6,547 nt of DNA. Origin: Solirubrobacterales bacterium (GTDB lineage Bacteria; Actinomycetota; Thermoleophilia; Solirubrobacterales; Solirubrobacteraceae). How positions within the stretch are numbered: the first letter of the stretch is position 1; every line of letters begins with the position of its first letter. A model generated the notes under the pieces. It worked only from the letters and a program-made list of their open reading frames with translations, was not told where the DNA came from and made no database searches. Positions 1-6,034 of the stretch are shown here, in pieces. Position numbers and translations under genes: made by a program. The DNA lies in NCBI GenBank assembly GCA_013695395.1, contig JACDAP010000159.1, forward strand, positions 1 through 6,547. The letters run 5' to 3'.

Positions 1-578
1 GTATCAGCCCGCGGCGGTGCGGGGGCCTGGGAGCTGCCGGCGGCGCCGTAGAGGTCACCGAGGTTCCCCTGAAGCAGGGAGAGGTCGGCGGTCAGGCGGC
101 TCGTGCCCGTGCGCAGCCCGTCGAGCAGCGAACCGAGCTCGGACTCCATCGCATCCATCCGCTGGAGCATCGTGGAGGTGGCCTCCCCGACCTGCCCGAC
201 GTGGTCCTGGGAGCGGCCGACGGCCTCCTCCCGGACCCGTTGGGCCTCGGTGTCCGCGTCGGCGCGGATCCGTGCGGCCTCCTCCTGGGCGACGCGCTCG
301 ATGTCGGCGGCCGAGCTCTCGGCGGCGTCCACGATCAACCGGACCTGCTCGGAGGCGGCCAGAGCCAGGGACTGCACGGGCGAGGCGGCGGGGGCCGCGG
401 CGGCATTCGGAGCGCTCGCTGCGGCGCGCTGGGCTCGCTCGAGCTCACGCTGAAGCCGCTCGACCTCGCCGGCGAGGCTCTCGAGGTGCACGTCGACCGC
501 CTCCGGCTCGTAGCCGCGGCGGCTGATGGGGAAGTCCTTCTTCTCGATGGACTGACGGTCGAGAGCCAGAGCGCTCAC
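1..578 (-). CDS. DivIVA-family coiled-coil protein (partial, C-terminus outside window)
   Basis: The visible 192 codons have no stop and run off the left edge. The N-terminus carries the short DivIVA-type membrane- and polarity-targeting block: FPISRRGYEPEAVDVHLESL, residues 16-35, with the conserved Phe, Gly-Tyr and Val-x-x-x-Leu pattern. A heptad-rich segment follows (about 36-52, rich in Glu, Arg and Leu), then an Ala/Pro linker (about 53-68) and a long second Ala/Glu/Arg coiled coil (about 70-165). DivIVA relatives bind curved membrane and recruit division or cell-wall growth machinery at the inner membrane; the exact role here is inferred from the family. The start is uncertain. The GTG at 578 directly abuts an AAGGAG sequence, too close for normal initiation. 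A CTG at 569 lies 8 bases after that AAGGAG and would give an N-terminus MALDRQS. There is no ATG upstream before an in-frame stop at 629-627. The gene lies 48 bp after mutY on the same strand and is probably cotranscribed with it. Confidence 0.85.
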   Translation of the reverse strand, partial: MSALALDRQSIEKKDFPISRRGYEPEAVDVHLESLAGEVERLQRELERAQRAAASAPNAAAAPAASPVQSLALAASEQVRLIVDAAESSAADIERVAQEEAARIRADADTEAQRVREEAVGRSQDHVGQVGEATSTMLQRMDAMESELGSLLDGLRTGTSRLTADLSLLQGNLGDLYGAAGSSQAPAPPRAD

Positions 579-583
579 TCCTT
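578..583 (-). promoter_or_regulatory. Shine-Dalgarno AAGGAG of the divIVA-family gene
   Basis: A full AAGGAG on the minus strand overlaps the G of the candidate GTG start at 578. It sits 8 bases before an in-frame CTG at 569-567. The spacing argues that CTG, not GTG, is the real start. Confidence 0.6.
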
Positions 584-626
584 GGTGACGGCAGCTAAAG
601 CCACCCGGACGGGCGGCAACGGTGCG

Positions 627-1466
627 TCAGCCTAGCGAAAGCCCACCCGGCTCGCGCCTGACCAGACCGTCACGGACCAGCCCGTCCAGGGCGCGGTCGA
701 GCCGCTCGGGCGCCACGTCCTCGGGGAGGCCGTGCCCCGCGGCCAGCGAGGCGACGATGCGCCCACGGACCCAGCGGTTGGTGTCCTCGAACCGCGTCCG
801 GGGCACCCCACGGGACGCCGGCTCCGGAGTTCGACCGGCCGAGACGCACCACGGCGCGAGCGGGCAGGCTGCGCAGTCGGCGCTCCGCGCGCGGCAGACG
901 GTCGCACCGAGCTCCATCACCGCCTGGTTCCAGGTCGCCGGTTCGGTCCGGCAGAGCAGCTCGCCGGGCTCTCCCGCCCCGAGCCGCGCCGCCACGCGGG
1001 CGACGTTCACATCGACTGCGGCGACCGGCTCCCCGAACGCGAAGCTCGCCACCGCGGCCGCCGTGTAGGGCCCGACCCCCGGGAGGGCGCGGAGCCCCGC
1101 TGCGCTCCGCGGCCAGCCATCCCGGGCGAGGATCGTGCAGGCCTCGTGGAGGCGGAGTGCGCGCCGGTTGTACCCGAGCCCCACCCAGGCCGTGAGCAGC
1201 TCTGCCCGTGATGCCTCGGCCAGCGCGGCCTCGGCTGGCCACCGTTCGATCCAGGCCTCGTAGCGCGGCACGACGCGGGCCACCTGGGTCTGCTGGAGCA
1301 TCACCTCGCTGACGAGGATCGCGTACGGGTCGGTGGTGCGCCGCCAGGGCAGGTCGCGTGCCATCCGTTCGTACCAGTCGAGCAGCGCGACCTGCAGCGG
1401 CCCAGGGCCGCCGCGGCCGTCGGACTGCGACGGCCGCGTGCGGCTCGGGGTTCCCGGTCGGGTCAC
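627..1466 (-). CDS. mutY: A/G-specific adenine glycosylase MutY, short form without NUDIX domain
   Basis: MutY removes adenine mispaired with 8-oxoguanine in base excision repair. The 279-residue product has the HhH-GPD fold. Its catalytic Glu54 lies in SEVMLQQTQV. A helix-hairpin-helix (LPGVGPYTAAAVASF, about 128-142) includes the MutY-type Tyr134, and the second catalytic residue Asp152 lies in AAVDVNVARVAARL. A complete [4Fe-4S] motif C-x6-C-x2-C-x5-C is formed by Cys191, 198, 201 and 207. The C-terminal ~65 residues are not a NUDIX domain; they look like a small helical/winged-helix segment that begins after RTRFEDTNRWVRGR. Short actinobacterial MutY proteins are known to lack NUDIX. I chose the GTG at 1466 because it overlaps the stop of the upstream gene as GTGA and lies just before the conserved domain. 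The open frame extends further upstream, but only as a shadow inside the neighbouring gene. No good Shine-Dalgarno is visible, so translational coupling is likely. Confidence 0.95.
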   Translation of the reverse strand: MTRPGTPSRTRPSQSDGRGGPGPLQVALLDWYERMARDLPWRRTTDPYAILVSEVMLQQTQVARVVPRYEAWIERWPAEAALAEASRAELLTAWVGLGYNRRALRLHEACTILARDGWPRSAAGLRALPGVGPYTAAAVASFAFGEPVAAVDVNVARVAARLGAGEPGELLCRTEPATWNQAVMELGATVCRARSADCAACPLAPWCVSAGRTPEPASRGVPRTRFEDTNRWVRGRIVASLAAGHGLPEDVAPERLDRALDGLVRDGLVRREPGGLSLG

Positions 1467-2839
1467 CCCGTGAAGCGCACCGCCTTCTTGCCCGCAGCGC
1501 AGCGGCGGAAGCTGAAGCTCAGCGTCCGCGCGCGGGTGCCGCTGTCCGAGAGGAACCGGACGCGTGCGGTGACGCGGTGCCTGCCGGCGCGGCGCGCGGA
1601 GATCCGCGCCGTGTACGGCTCCTGTGAGTCGGTGCGCAACGACCGACCGTCGAGCGCGAACGTCACCCTGAGGATGCGCCGGCCGGTGACGATGGCCATG
1701 AACGAGCCGCGCCTGCACGAGCCTCTGACTCCGCGGCGGGCGATGCCGGCCGGGTCGGTGGTCAGCTTGGCCTTCCCGGTGGCGGTGCCCTCGGACAGGT
1801 CGGCCGCCGACGTGCAGCCCTTGTCGGCCGGGAAGTCGATGCGGCCGTCGCGGTCGTTATCGATGCCGTCGGAGCAGTTGGGCAGATCCCTCTCGTCGTT
1901 GTCCTGCGGGTTGAACGACCCCCCGGGGCCACTCAGGCAGCCGGGATCCTGCGCGTCGATACGGCCGTCGCCATCGTTGTCAACTCCGTCCGAGCACTGC
2001 GGCCGAGCACCGTCGGTCTCGTCGTTGTCCTGCGGGTTGAACGACCCCCCGGGGCCACTCAGGCAGCCGGGATCCTGCGCGTCGATCCGGCCGTCGCCAT
2101 CGTTGTCAACTCCGTCCGAGCACTGCGGCGCGGGCGCCGCGGCCAGGGTGCAGGGGTTGCCGGTGAAGTCCGCGATGGCCTCGCCGATGATCACGGTGGC
2201 GACCGACCCGTCGTTCGGCACCCTTAGCTCCAGGGCGCGCTGGGTGATGGTGTTCGGTCCCTGGACGGTCTGGTTGACCAGCAGGGTGGCCAGCGGGCCG
2301 ACGTCGACGGAGAACGGGGCATTGTCCGGAGGCAGCGTGATCGCCTGTCCGTTGACGGTCAGGTTCGCGACGACGGAGGAGCCGGAGGCCACGGGCTGAC
2401 CGCCCTGGCAGGTATACGCCGCTCGGGCGCTGAGCACATCGGCGGTGATCACGAGGCCGGGGAGGTTGATGACGGGGCTCGTGACCTCCGATGTCGCCGT
2501 GCCGCTGTCCCCGTTTGCCGCCGGAGCGGCGGAGAGGTCGTTGGGGTTGACGTCGGTGGTCGCGCGTGCGACCTCCACCTCCACGACGCCGCCGACGTCG
2601 GTGGTGCCGATGATCTCGGCGCTGTCGTCGGCGCACGGTGCGTTCTGCGCGTTGGCCACCACCGGCTCGAGGATGTCCATGCCCCCGAGCACCACGCGGA
2701 GCGCACTGCCTCGGCACGAGAAGTCCGCGCCATCGGCGCGTGGCGCGGCGCTGGCCCCCGGTGCAAGGCTGAGTAGTGCGCCGGCGACGGCGGCGGACGC
2801 CAGCCACCCGACGCTCCTTCGAGGTGTTGCGATGCTCAT
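1463..2839 (-). CDS. Secreted protein with choice-of-anchor-like domain, Asp-rich calcium-loop repeats and Cys-bounded C-terminal domain
   Basis: The 458-residue product starts with a clear Sec signal peptide: basic RR at 7-8, a hydrophobic core at about 11-27, and an ASA cleavage site near 31. Residues about 40-232 form a beta-rich domain that includes SPVINLPGLVITADVLSARA, NLTVNGQAITLP and a RALELRVPND...VIIGEAIADF block. This resembles the 'choice-of-anchor P' domain of actinobacterial surface proteins (resemblance from memory, moderate confidence). Next come two identical 42-residue-period repeats, CSDGVDNDGDGRIDAQDPGC, beginning at Cys240 and Cys282, and a diverged third at Cys322. Each carries an EF-hand-like DxDxDGxxD loop flanked by two cysteines, as in thrombospondin type 3/dockerin-like calcium sites. 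The C-terminal domain (about 375-447) is beta-rich and bounded by Cys375 and Cys447. The ATG at 2839 has AAGGAG 7 bases upstream. The stop overlaps the mutY start. A calcium-binding surface or matrix role is plausible, but the function is unknown. Confidence 0.88.
   Translation of the reverse strand: MSIATPRRSVGWLASAAVAGALLSLAPGASAAPRADGADFSCRGSALRVVLGGMDILEPVVANAQNAPCADDSAEIIGTTDVGGVVEVEVARATTDVNPNDLSAAPAANGDSGTATSEVTSPVINLPGLVITADVLSARAAYTCQGGQPVASGSSVVANLTVNGQAITLPPDNAPFSVDVGPLATLLVNQTVQGPNTITQRALELRVPNDGSVATVIIGEAIADFTGNPCTLAAAPAPQCSDGVDNDGDGRIDAQDPGCLSGPGGSFNPQDNDETDGARPQCSDGVDNDGDGRIDAQDPGCLSGPGGSFNPQDNDERDLPNCSDGIDNDRDGRIDFPADKGCTSAADLSEGTATGKAKLTTDPAGIARRGVRGSCRRGSFMAIVTGRRILRVTFALDGRSLRTDSQEPYTARISARRAGRHRVTARVRFLSDSGTRARTLSFSFRRCAAGKKAVRFTG
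1891..2129 (-). repeat. Near-perfect direct tandem repeat (2 x 113 bp, period 126 bp) within the secreted-protein gene
   Basis: Positions 1891-2003 and 2017-2129 are identical except for one base (1961 a versus 2087 c on the plus strand). That difference is synonymous, CGT versus CGG, both Arg. The units are separated by 13 bp. Each encodes one calcium-loop motif plus the linker LSGPGGSFNPQDNDE. A third, diverged motif lies just downstream in the gene, near 1830-1876. Such identity points to recent duplication or ongoing gene conversion. Confidence 0.95.
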
Positions 2840-2846
2840 GAAAAGG

Positions 2847-2852
2847 CTCCTT
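2847..2852 (-). promoter_or_regulatory. Shine-Dalgarno AAGGAG of the secreted-protein gene
   Basis: A consensus AAGGAG lies 7 bases before the ATG at 2839-2837. It fixes the start of the 458-residue secreted protein so that a complete signal peptide is encoded. Confidence 0.85.
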
Positions 2853-2856
2853 TAGA

Positions 2857-2867
2857 TGTGGACCACA
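2857..2867. promoter_or_regulatory. Small inverted repeat TGTGG-A-CCACA in the 5' leader of the secreted-protein gene
   Basis: Two 5-bp arms flank a single central base, 5 bp upstream of the Shine-Dalgarno of the minus-strand gene. It could be an operator half-site pair or chance. No regulator is identified. Confidence 0.3.
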
Positions 2868-2914
2868 GTCGTCTGATCCCGGACGCTGAACCGCCGGCTT
2901 GCCATGCGAGCACA

Positions 2915-2927
2915 TCGACCGGGTCGA
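2915..2927. promoter_or_regulatory. Inverted repeat TCGACC-G-GGTCGA in the divergent intergenic region
   Basis: A 13-bp perfect inverted repeat with one central base lies between the divergent secreted-protein and L,D-transpeptidase genes, 8 bp from the larger palindrome at 2936-2953. In GC-rich DNA a match this short is only weak evidence for an operator. Confidence 0.35.
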
Positions 2928-2935
2928 AGTTGCGA

Positions 2936-2953
2936 CATTTCGTGCACGAAATG
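2936..2953. promoter_or_regulatory. 18-bp perfect palindrome, candidate operator of the divergent gene pair
   Basis: CATTTCGTGCACGAAATG reads identically on both strands with no central spacer. It is AT-richer than its surroundings. A third copy of its half-site TTCGTG follows at 2955-2960, inside the imperfect inverted repeat GTTCGTGAAC (2954-2963). The palindrome is 96 bp from the minus-strand ATG and 77 bp from the plus-strand ATG, where a dimeric regulator could control both. With no loop and no T-run it is not a terminator. The regulator is unknown. Confidence 0.55.
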
Positions 2954-3015
2954 GTTCGTGAACGGACACCCACGGCCTCTGAAGTGATGCGGCGCGCACG
3001 ACGACCGTCGCTGTG

Positions 3016-3021
3016 CATACT
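3016..3021 (+). promoter_or_regulatory. Candidate extended -10 (TGTG-CATACT) for a leaderless L,D-transpeptidase mRNA
   Basis: CATACT is preceded by TGTG and ends 9 bases before the ATG at 3031. A transcript would therefore start at, or a few bases before, the start codon. The gene has no convincing Shine-Dalgarno (only GAAG next to the ATG), which fits leaderless initiation, common in Actinomycetota. No -35 match is visible at 16-18 bp. Confidence 0.4.
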
Positions 3022-3030
3022 CCTTGAAGC

Positions 3031-3759
3031 ATGCGCTACTTCCTGACCTTCGCGCTCCTCGCCGCCGCGCCGGTGATGGTGATGGGCGGCGCTGACGCCG
3101 CGGCGAACACGGGCTCGGATCGCGCTGCTGTCAGGACGCTCTCCAACGAGTCGACGCTCTCGCGCTGGGCCCATCCGGAGGAGCGGGCGACGGTTCGACG
3201 CCGGCCGTCCGCGGGCGCGTCACAGGTCGGCCGCCTGCACCTCGACACCGAGGACGGTCTGCCCGAGGTCTACCTGGTGCTGCGCGGCACAACCGACTCC
3301 AAGGGTCACAGCTGGGTGGAGGTGCGGCTGCCCTCACGACCCAACGGACGAACCGGCTGGGTCCCTCGCGGCGCGCTCGGCCCGCTCCGTCGCAACACCA
3401 TGCAGCTCAAGATCGATCGCCGGACCCTGAGGGCGACGCTGACGCGACGCGGCAAGGCCATCTGGCGTGCGCGGGTGGGCGTCGGCAAGAGCGCGACCCC
3501 GACGCCCGCGGGTTCCTTCTACGTCCGGGAGCGGCTCGTGCCGCCGGTTGGCTCGATCTACGGTGCGCTTGCGTTCGGGCTCAGCGCGTACGCGCGCGTG
3601 AGCGACTGGCCGGGTGGCGGCGTCGTCGGCATTCACGGCACCGACCAGCCGCAGCTCATCCCGGGCCGCCCGTCCAGCGGCTGCATCCGGATCCGGGCCT
3701 CCGACCTGCGACGGCTCGGTCGCCTGCTCAGGATCGGCACGCCGGTTCGGATCGTCTGA
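3031..3759 (+). CDS. Exported L,D-transpeptidase (YkuD domain) with N-terminal SH3-like region
   Basis: The 242-residue product has a signal peptide or signal anchor (MRYFLTFALLAAAPVMVMGG, with ADA near 21-23 as a likely cleavage site). A region resembling a bacterial SH3 domain follows (about 50-115, with GTTDSKGHSWVEVRLP and GRTGWVPRGAL). The YkuD catalytic domain occupies about 124-242, with PAGSFYV at 159-165, IHGT at 201-204 (His202) and SSGCIRI at 215-221 (Cys218, the expected nucleophile). Such enzymes form 3-3 peptidoglycan cross-links or attach proteins to peptidoglycan outside the membrane. In the usual (S/T)HGC motif the residue before Gly is His; here it is Ser216, a variant that also occurs in the family. 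The gene is divergent from the secreted-protein gene and convergent with uvrB, so it is probably monocistronic. Whether the SH3-like part binds peptide or glycan is inference. Confidence 0.92.
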   Translation: MRYFLTFALLAAAPVMVMGGADAAANTGSDRAAVRTLSNESTLSRWAHPEERATVRRRPSAGASQVGRLHLDTEDGLPEVYLVLRGTTDSKGHSWVEVRLPSRPNGRTGWVPRGALGPLRRNTMQLKIDRRTLRATLTRRGKAIWRARVGVGKSATPTPAGSFYVRERLVPPVGSIYGALAFGLSAYARVSDWPGGGVVGIHGTDQPQLIPGRPSSGCIRIRASDLRRLGRLLRIGTPVRIV

Positions 3760-3771
3760 AGCGACGGGCCG

Positions 3772-5913
3772 CTACGCGGGCTCGATCGTCACCCCGGTCG
3801 TCGCCTGCATCGCCTTGAGCTCCCTCTGCAGGTCGCGGATCTCGTCACGCAGCCGCGCCGCGTACTCGAAGCGCAGCTCGTCGGCCGCGGCCAGCATCTC
3901 CTCCTCGAGCTCGATGACCGTCTTCTCGAGCTCGGAGGTCGCCATCCCCTCGGTCTTCACGCGTTTGCGGTCGGAGCGGCGGCGCCCCTTCGGCGTCTTG
4001 CCCTCCGCCTGGAGGAACTCCGCGATGTCGGAGATCCCCTTGACGATCGAGGCGGCGGTGATGCCGTGCTCCTTGTTGTAGGCGAGCTGGATGTCACGGC
4101 GCCGGTCGGTCTCCTCCAGCGCCACGCGCATCGCCTCGGTCTGCTTGTCCGCATACATGATCACGCGTGAGTCGACGTTCCGGGCGGCGCGGCCGATCGT
4201 CTGGATCAGCGAGGTCTCCCCGCGCAGGAAGCCCTCCTTGTCAGCGTCGAGGATCGCGACGAGGCCGACCTCGGGGATGTCGAGGCCCTCCCGCAGGAGG
4301 TTGACGCCCACGAGCACGTCGTACTCACCGAGGCGCAGGTCGCGGATGATCTGGATGCGCTCGAGCGTGTCGATCTCGGAGTGCAGGTAGCGGACCTTGA
4401 AGCCCATCTCGAGCAGGTAGTCGGTGAGGTCCTCGCTCATCTTCTTGGTGAGCGTGGTGATGAGGACCCGCTGCTCCTTCTCGACGATGGTGCGGCACTC
4501 GTTCATCAGGTCGTCGATCTGATTGCGGGTCGGGCGCACGTCGACGGGCGGGTCGACGATCCCCGTCGGGCGGACGATCTGCTCGACGACGTTCGGCGAG
4601 TGCGCCCGCTCGTACTTGCCGGGCGTCGCGGAGACGAAGACGATCTGTGGGGTGATCCCGAGGAACTCGTCGAACTTCTGCGGCCGGTTGTCCATTGCGC
4701 TCGGCAGCCGGAAGCCGTAGTCGACCAGCGTCTGCTTGCGCGAGCGGTCGCCCTCGAACATCCCGCCGATCTGCGGCACCGTCTGGTGGGACTCGTCGAG
4801 GAAGCAGACGAAGTCGTCGGGGAAGTAGTCGACCAGGCAGTACGGCCGGGCCCCGGGCGGGCGACCGTCGAGGATCCGCGAGTAGTTCTCGATCCCGTTG
4901 CAGAAGCCCATCTCCTTGAGCATCTCCATGTCGTACTGCGTCCGCTGGCGCAGGCGGTGGCTCTCGAGGAGCTTGCCCTCGGCCTCGAGCTGGCCGCAGC
5001 GCTCGTTCAGCTCACGACCGATCTCGGTGACGGCGGCGTCGACGGTTCCCTCGCGCACGTTGTAGTGCGAGGCGGGCCAGATCGCGACGTGCTCGAGATC
5101 GTCCTGCACGAGCTCGCCCGTCAGCGGGTCGAACTCCTGGAGCCGCTCGATCTCGTCCCCGAACAGCGTGGCCCGGAAGGCTGTGGAGTCCGAGTAGGCC
5201 GGGAAGATCTCGAGCGACTCCCCGCGGACCCGGAAGCTGCCGCGCCCGAGCGCCACGTCGTTGCGCGTGTACTGGATCGAGACGAGCTTGCGCAGGAGGC
5301 CGTCGCGATCGATCGTCTCGCCCTTGACGAGATTCTGCAGGTTGTCGTCGTAGGTCTCGGGCGAACCGAGGCCGTAGATGGCGGAGACTGAGGCGACGAT
5401 GATCACGTCGCGCCGGGCGAACAGGGCGGCGGTCGCGGCGTGGCGCAGCCGGTCGACCTCCTCGTTGATCGCCGAGTCCTTCTCGATGTAGAGGTCCCGG
5501 CTCGGAACGTACGCCTCGGGCTGGTAGTAGTCGTAATACGAGACGAAGTACTCGACCGCGTTGTCCGGGAAGAACGTCCGGAATTCGTTGCAGAGCTGGG
5601 CGGCGAGCGTCTTGTTGTGGGCCATGACGAGCGCCGGCTTCTGCAGCTCGGCAATCGTGGCGGCCATCGTCATCGTCTTGCCGGTGCCGGTGGCCCCGAG
5701 CAGCGTCGTGTACGGGTTCCCGGCCCGGACCGAGGTGGCGATCTCCTCGATCGCCTTCGGCTGGTCGGCGGCGGGGCTGTAGGTCGAGTCGAGGCGGAAC
5801 TCGGGCATGGGCTGCACGATAGGCGGCACCGTGGCCAGGATCTGTCCGCAACGCTTGGTGTCAAGGAACCTCGCTGATGCACGCTTGACGCGAGCGCCGA
5901 ATCTGCCCTGCAT
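3772..5913 (-). CDS. uvrB: Excinuclease ABC subunit UvrB
   Basis: UvrB is the damage-verifying DNA helicase of nucleotide excision repair. It is loaded by UvrA and then recruits UvrC for incision. In the 713-residue frame, Walker A is GATGTGKT (73-80) and the UvrB-specific beta-hairpin is [17 protein letters not shown] (121-137). The DEAD-like motif II is DESH (373-376), motif III is SAT (428-430) and motif VI is QTIGRAARN (571-579). A UVR domain, which contacts UvrC, lies at about 660-700 ([23 protein letters not shown] region). Two starts are possible. ATG 5913 has GAGGAG 7 bases upstream and is used here. ATG 5808 ([20 protein letters not shown], giving 678 residues) matches the usual family start but has no Shine-Dalgarno. 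The 35-codon extension is basic and has about 9 of 35 A/T-ending codons, many more than the body. uvrA is not in the window, and no actinobacterial SOS box was seen upstream. Confidence 0.97.
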   Translation of the reverse strand: MQGRFGARVKRASARFLDTKRCGQILATVPPIVQPMPEFRLDSTYSPAADQPKAIEEIATSVRAGNPYTTLLGATGTGKTMTMAATIAELQKPALVMAHNKTLAAQLCNEFRTFFPDNAVEYFVSYYDYYQPEAYVPSRDLYIEKDSAINEEVDRLRHAATAALFARRDVIIVASVSAIYGLGSPETYDDNLQNLVKGETIDRDGLLRKLVSIQYTRNDVALGRGSFRVRGESLEIFPAYSDSTAFRATLFGDEIERLQEFDPLTGELVQDDLEHVAIWPASHYNVREGTVDAAVTEIGRELNERCGQLEAEGKLLESHRLRQRTQYDMEMLKEMGFCNGIENYSRILDGRPPGARPYCLVDYFPDDFVCFLDESHQTVPQIGGMFEGDRSRKQTLVDYGFRLPSAMDNRPQKFDEFLGITPQIVFVSATPGKYERAHSPNVVEQIVRPTGIVDPPVDVRPTRNQIDDLMNECRTIVEKEQRVLITTLTKKMSEDLTDYLLEMGFKVRYLHSEIDTLERIQIIRDLRLGEYDVLVGVNLLREGLDIPEVGLVAILDADKEGFLRGETSLIQTIGRAARNVDSRVIMYADKQTEAMRVALEETDRRRDIQLAYNKEHGITAASIVKGISDIAEFLQAEGKTPKGRRRSDRKRVKTEGMATSELEKTVIELEEEMLAAADELRFEYAARLRDEIRDLQRELKAMQATTGVTIEPA
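5837..5864 (-). promoter_or_regulatory. Possible internal promoter before the family-typical uvrB start
   Basis: On the minus strand a consensus -35 TTGACA (5864-5859) is followed after 16 bp by GATCCT (5842-5837), a poor but possible -10. In addition TATCGT ends 7 bases before ATG 5808, which would suit a leaderless start. Both lie inside the 35-codon N-terminal extension. They would be meaningful if translation really begins at 5808, and coincidental if it begins at 5913. Confidence 0.3.
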
Positions 5914-5920
5914 GGTCGAG

Positions 5921-5926
5921 CTCCTC
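5921..5926 (-). promoter_or_regulatory. Shine-Dalgarno GAGGAG upstream of ATG 5913 of uvrB
   Basis: GAGGAG on the minus strand lies 7 bases before the ATG at 5913-5911. It is the only well-placed ribosome binding site for uvrB and is the main argument for the longer start. Confidence 0.6.
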
Positions 5927-6005
5927 TGACGCGGCGGCGGCCCGCGGTGCCCGTGTCGGACGTCCGCGCACGTGAACTCGTCAGGTCAGCGAGCGCGGCC
6001 TTCGC

Positions 6006-6029
6006 GGGGGCGCGGCGCAGCGCTCCCCC
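6006..6029 (-). terminator. GC-rich hairpin just after the lytic transglycosylase stop codon, possible terminator without U-tract
   Basis: GGGGG at 6006-6010 pairs with CCCCC at 6025-6029. One mismatch and three more G-C pairs follow inside, closing a 6-base loop. On the minus strand the hairpin begins 5 bases after the TGA at 6037-6035. No T-run follows, so it is not a classical intrinsic terminator. It could slow or end transcription, or protect the 3' end, upstream of uvrB. Confidence 0.4.
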
Positions 6030-6034
6030 AGCAC

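Noticed and set aside
1467..1718. N-terminal extension of MutY to an ATG at 1718
   Set aside because: The extra 84 residues are an out-of-frame reading of the secreted-protein gene. The GTG at 1466 fits the family length and the GTGA overlap.
1835..2129. CRISPR-like or non-coding repeat array
   Set aside because: The repeats are in frame in a protein gene, with a 126-bp period and only two close copies; there are no spacers and no cas genes.
1470..2399. A 309-residue open frame on the plus strand opposite the secreted-protein gene
   Set aside because: Its apparent repeats are only the complement of the Asp-rich repeats on the minus strand. It has no domain and no supported start.
2106..3032. 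A 308-residue minus-strand frame overlapping the secreted-protein gene in another phase
   Set aside because: The Arg/His/Gly/Pro-rich low-complexity product is typical of out-of-frame reading. The overlapping frame has a signal peptide, a ribosome site and coherent domains.
4381..5391. A 336-residue open frame on the plus strand across uvrB
   Set aside because: It is fully antisense to a clear uvrB. Its Val/Leu/Asp/Glu/Arg-rich composition is the usual shadow of high-GC codon use, and it has no recognisable motif.
5957..5966. CGGACGTCCG palindrome upstream of uvrB
   Set aside because: Ten bases of GC-rich palindrome are expected by chance in such DNA, and it does not match the actinobacterial LexA box.
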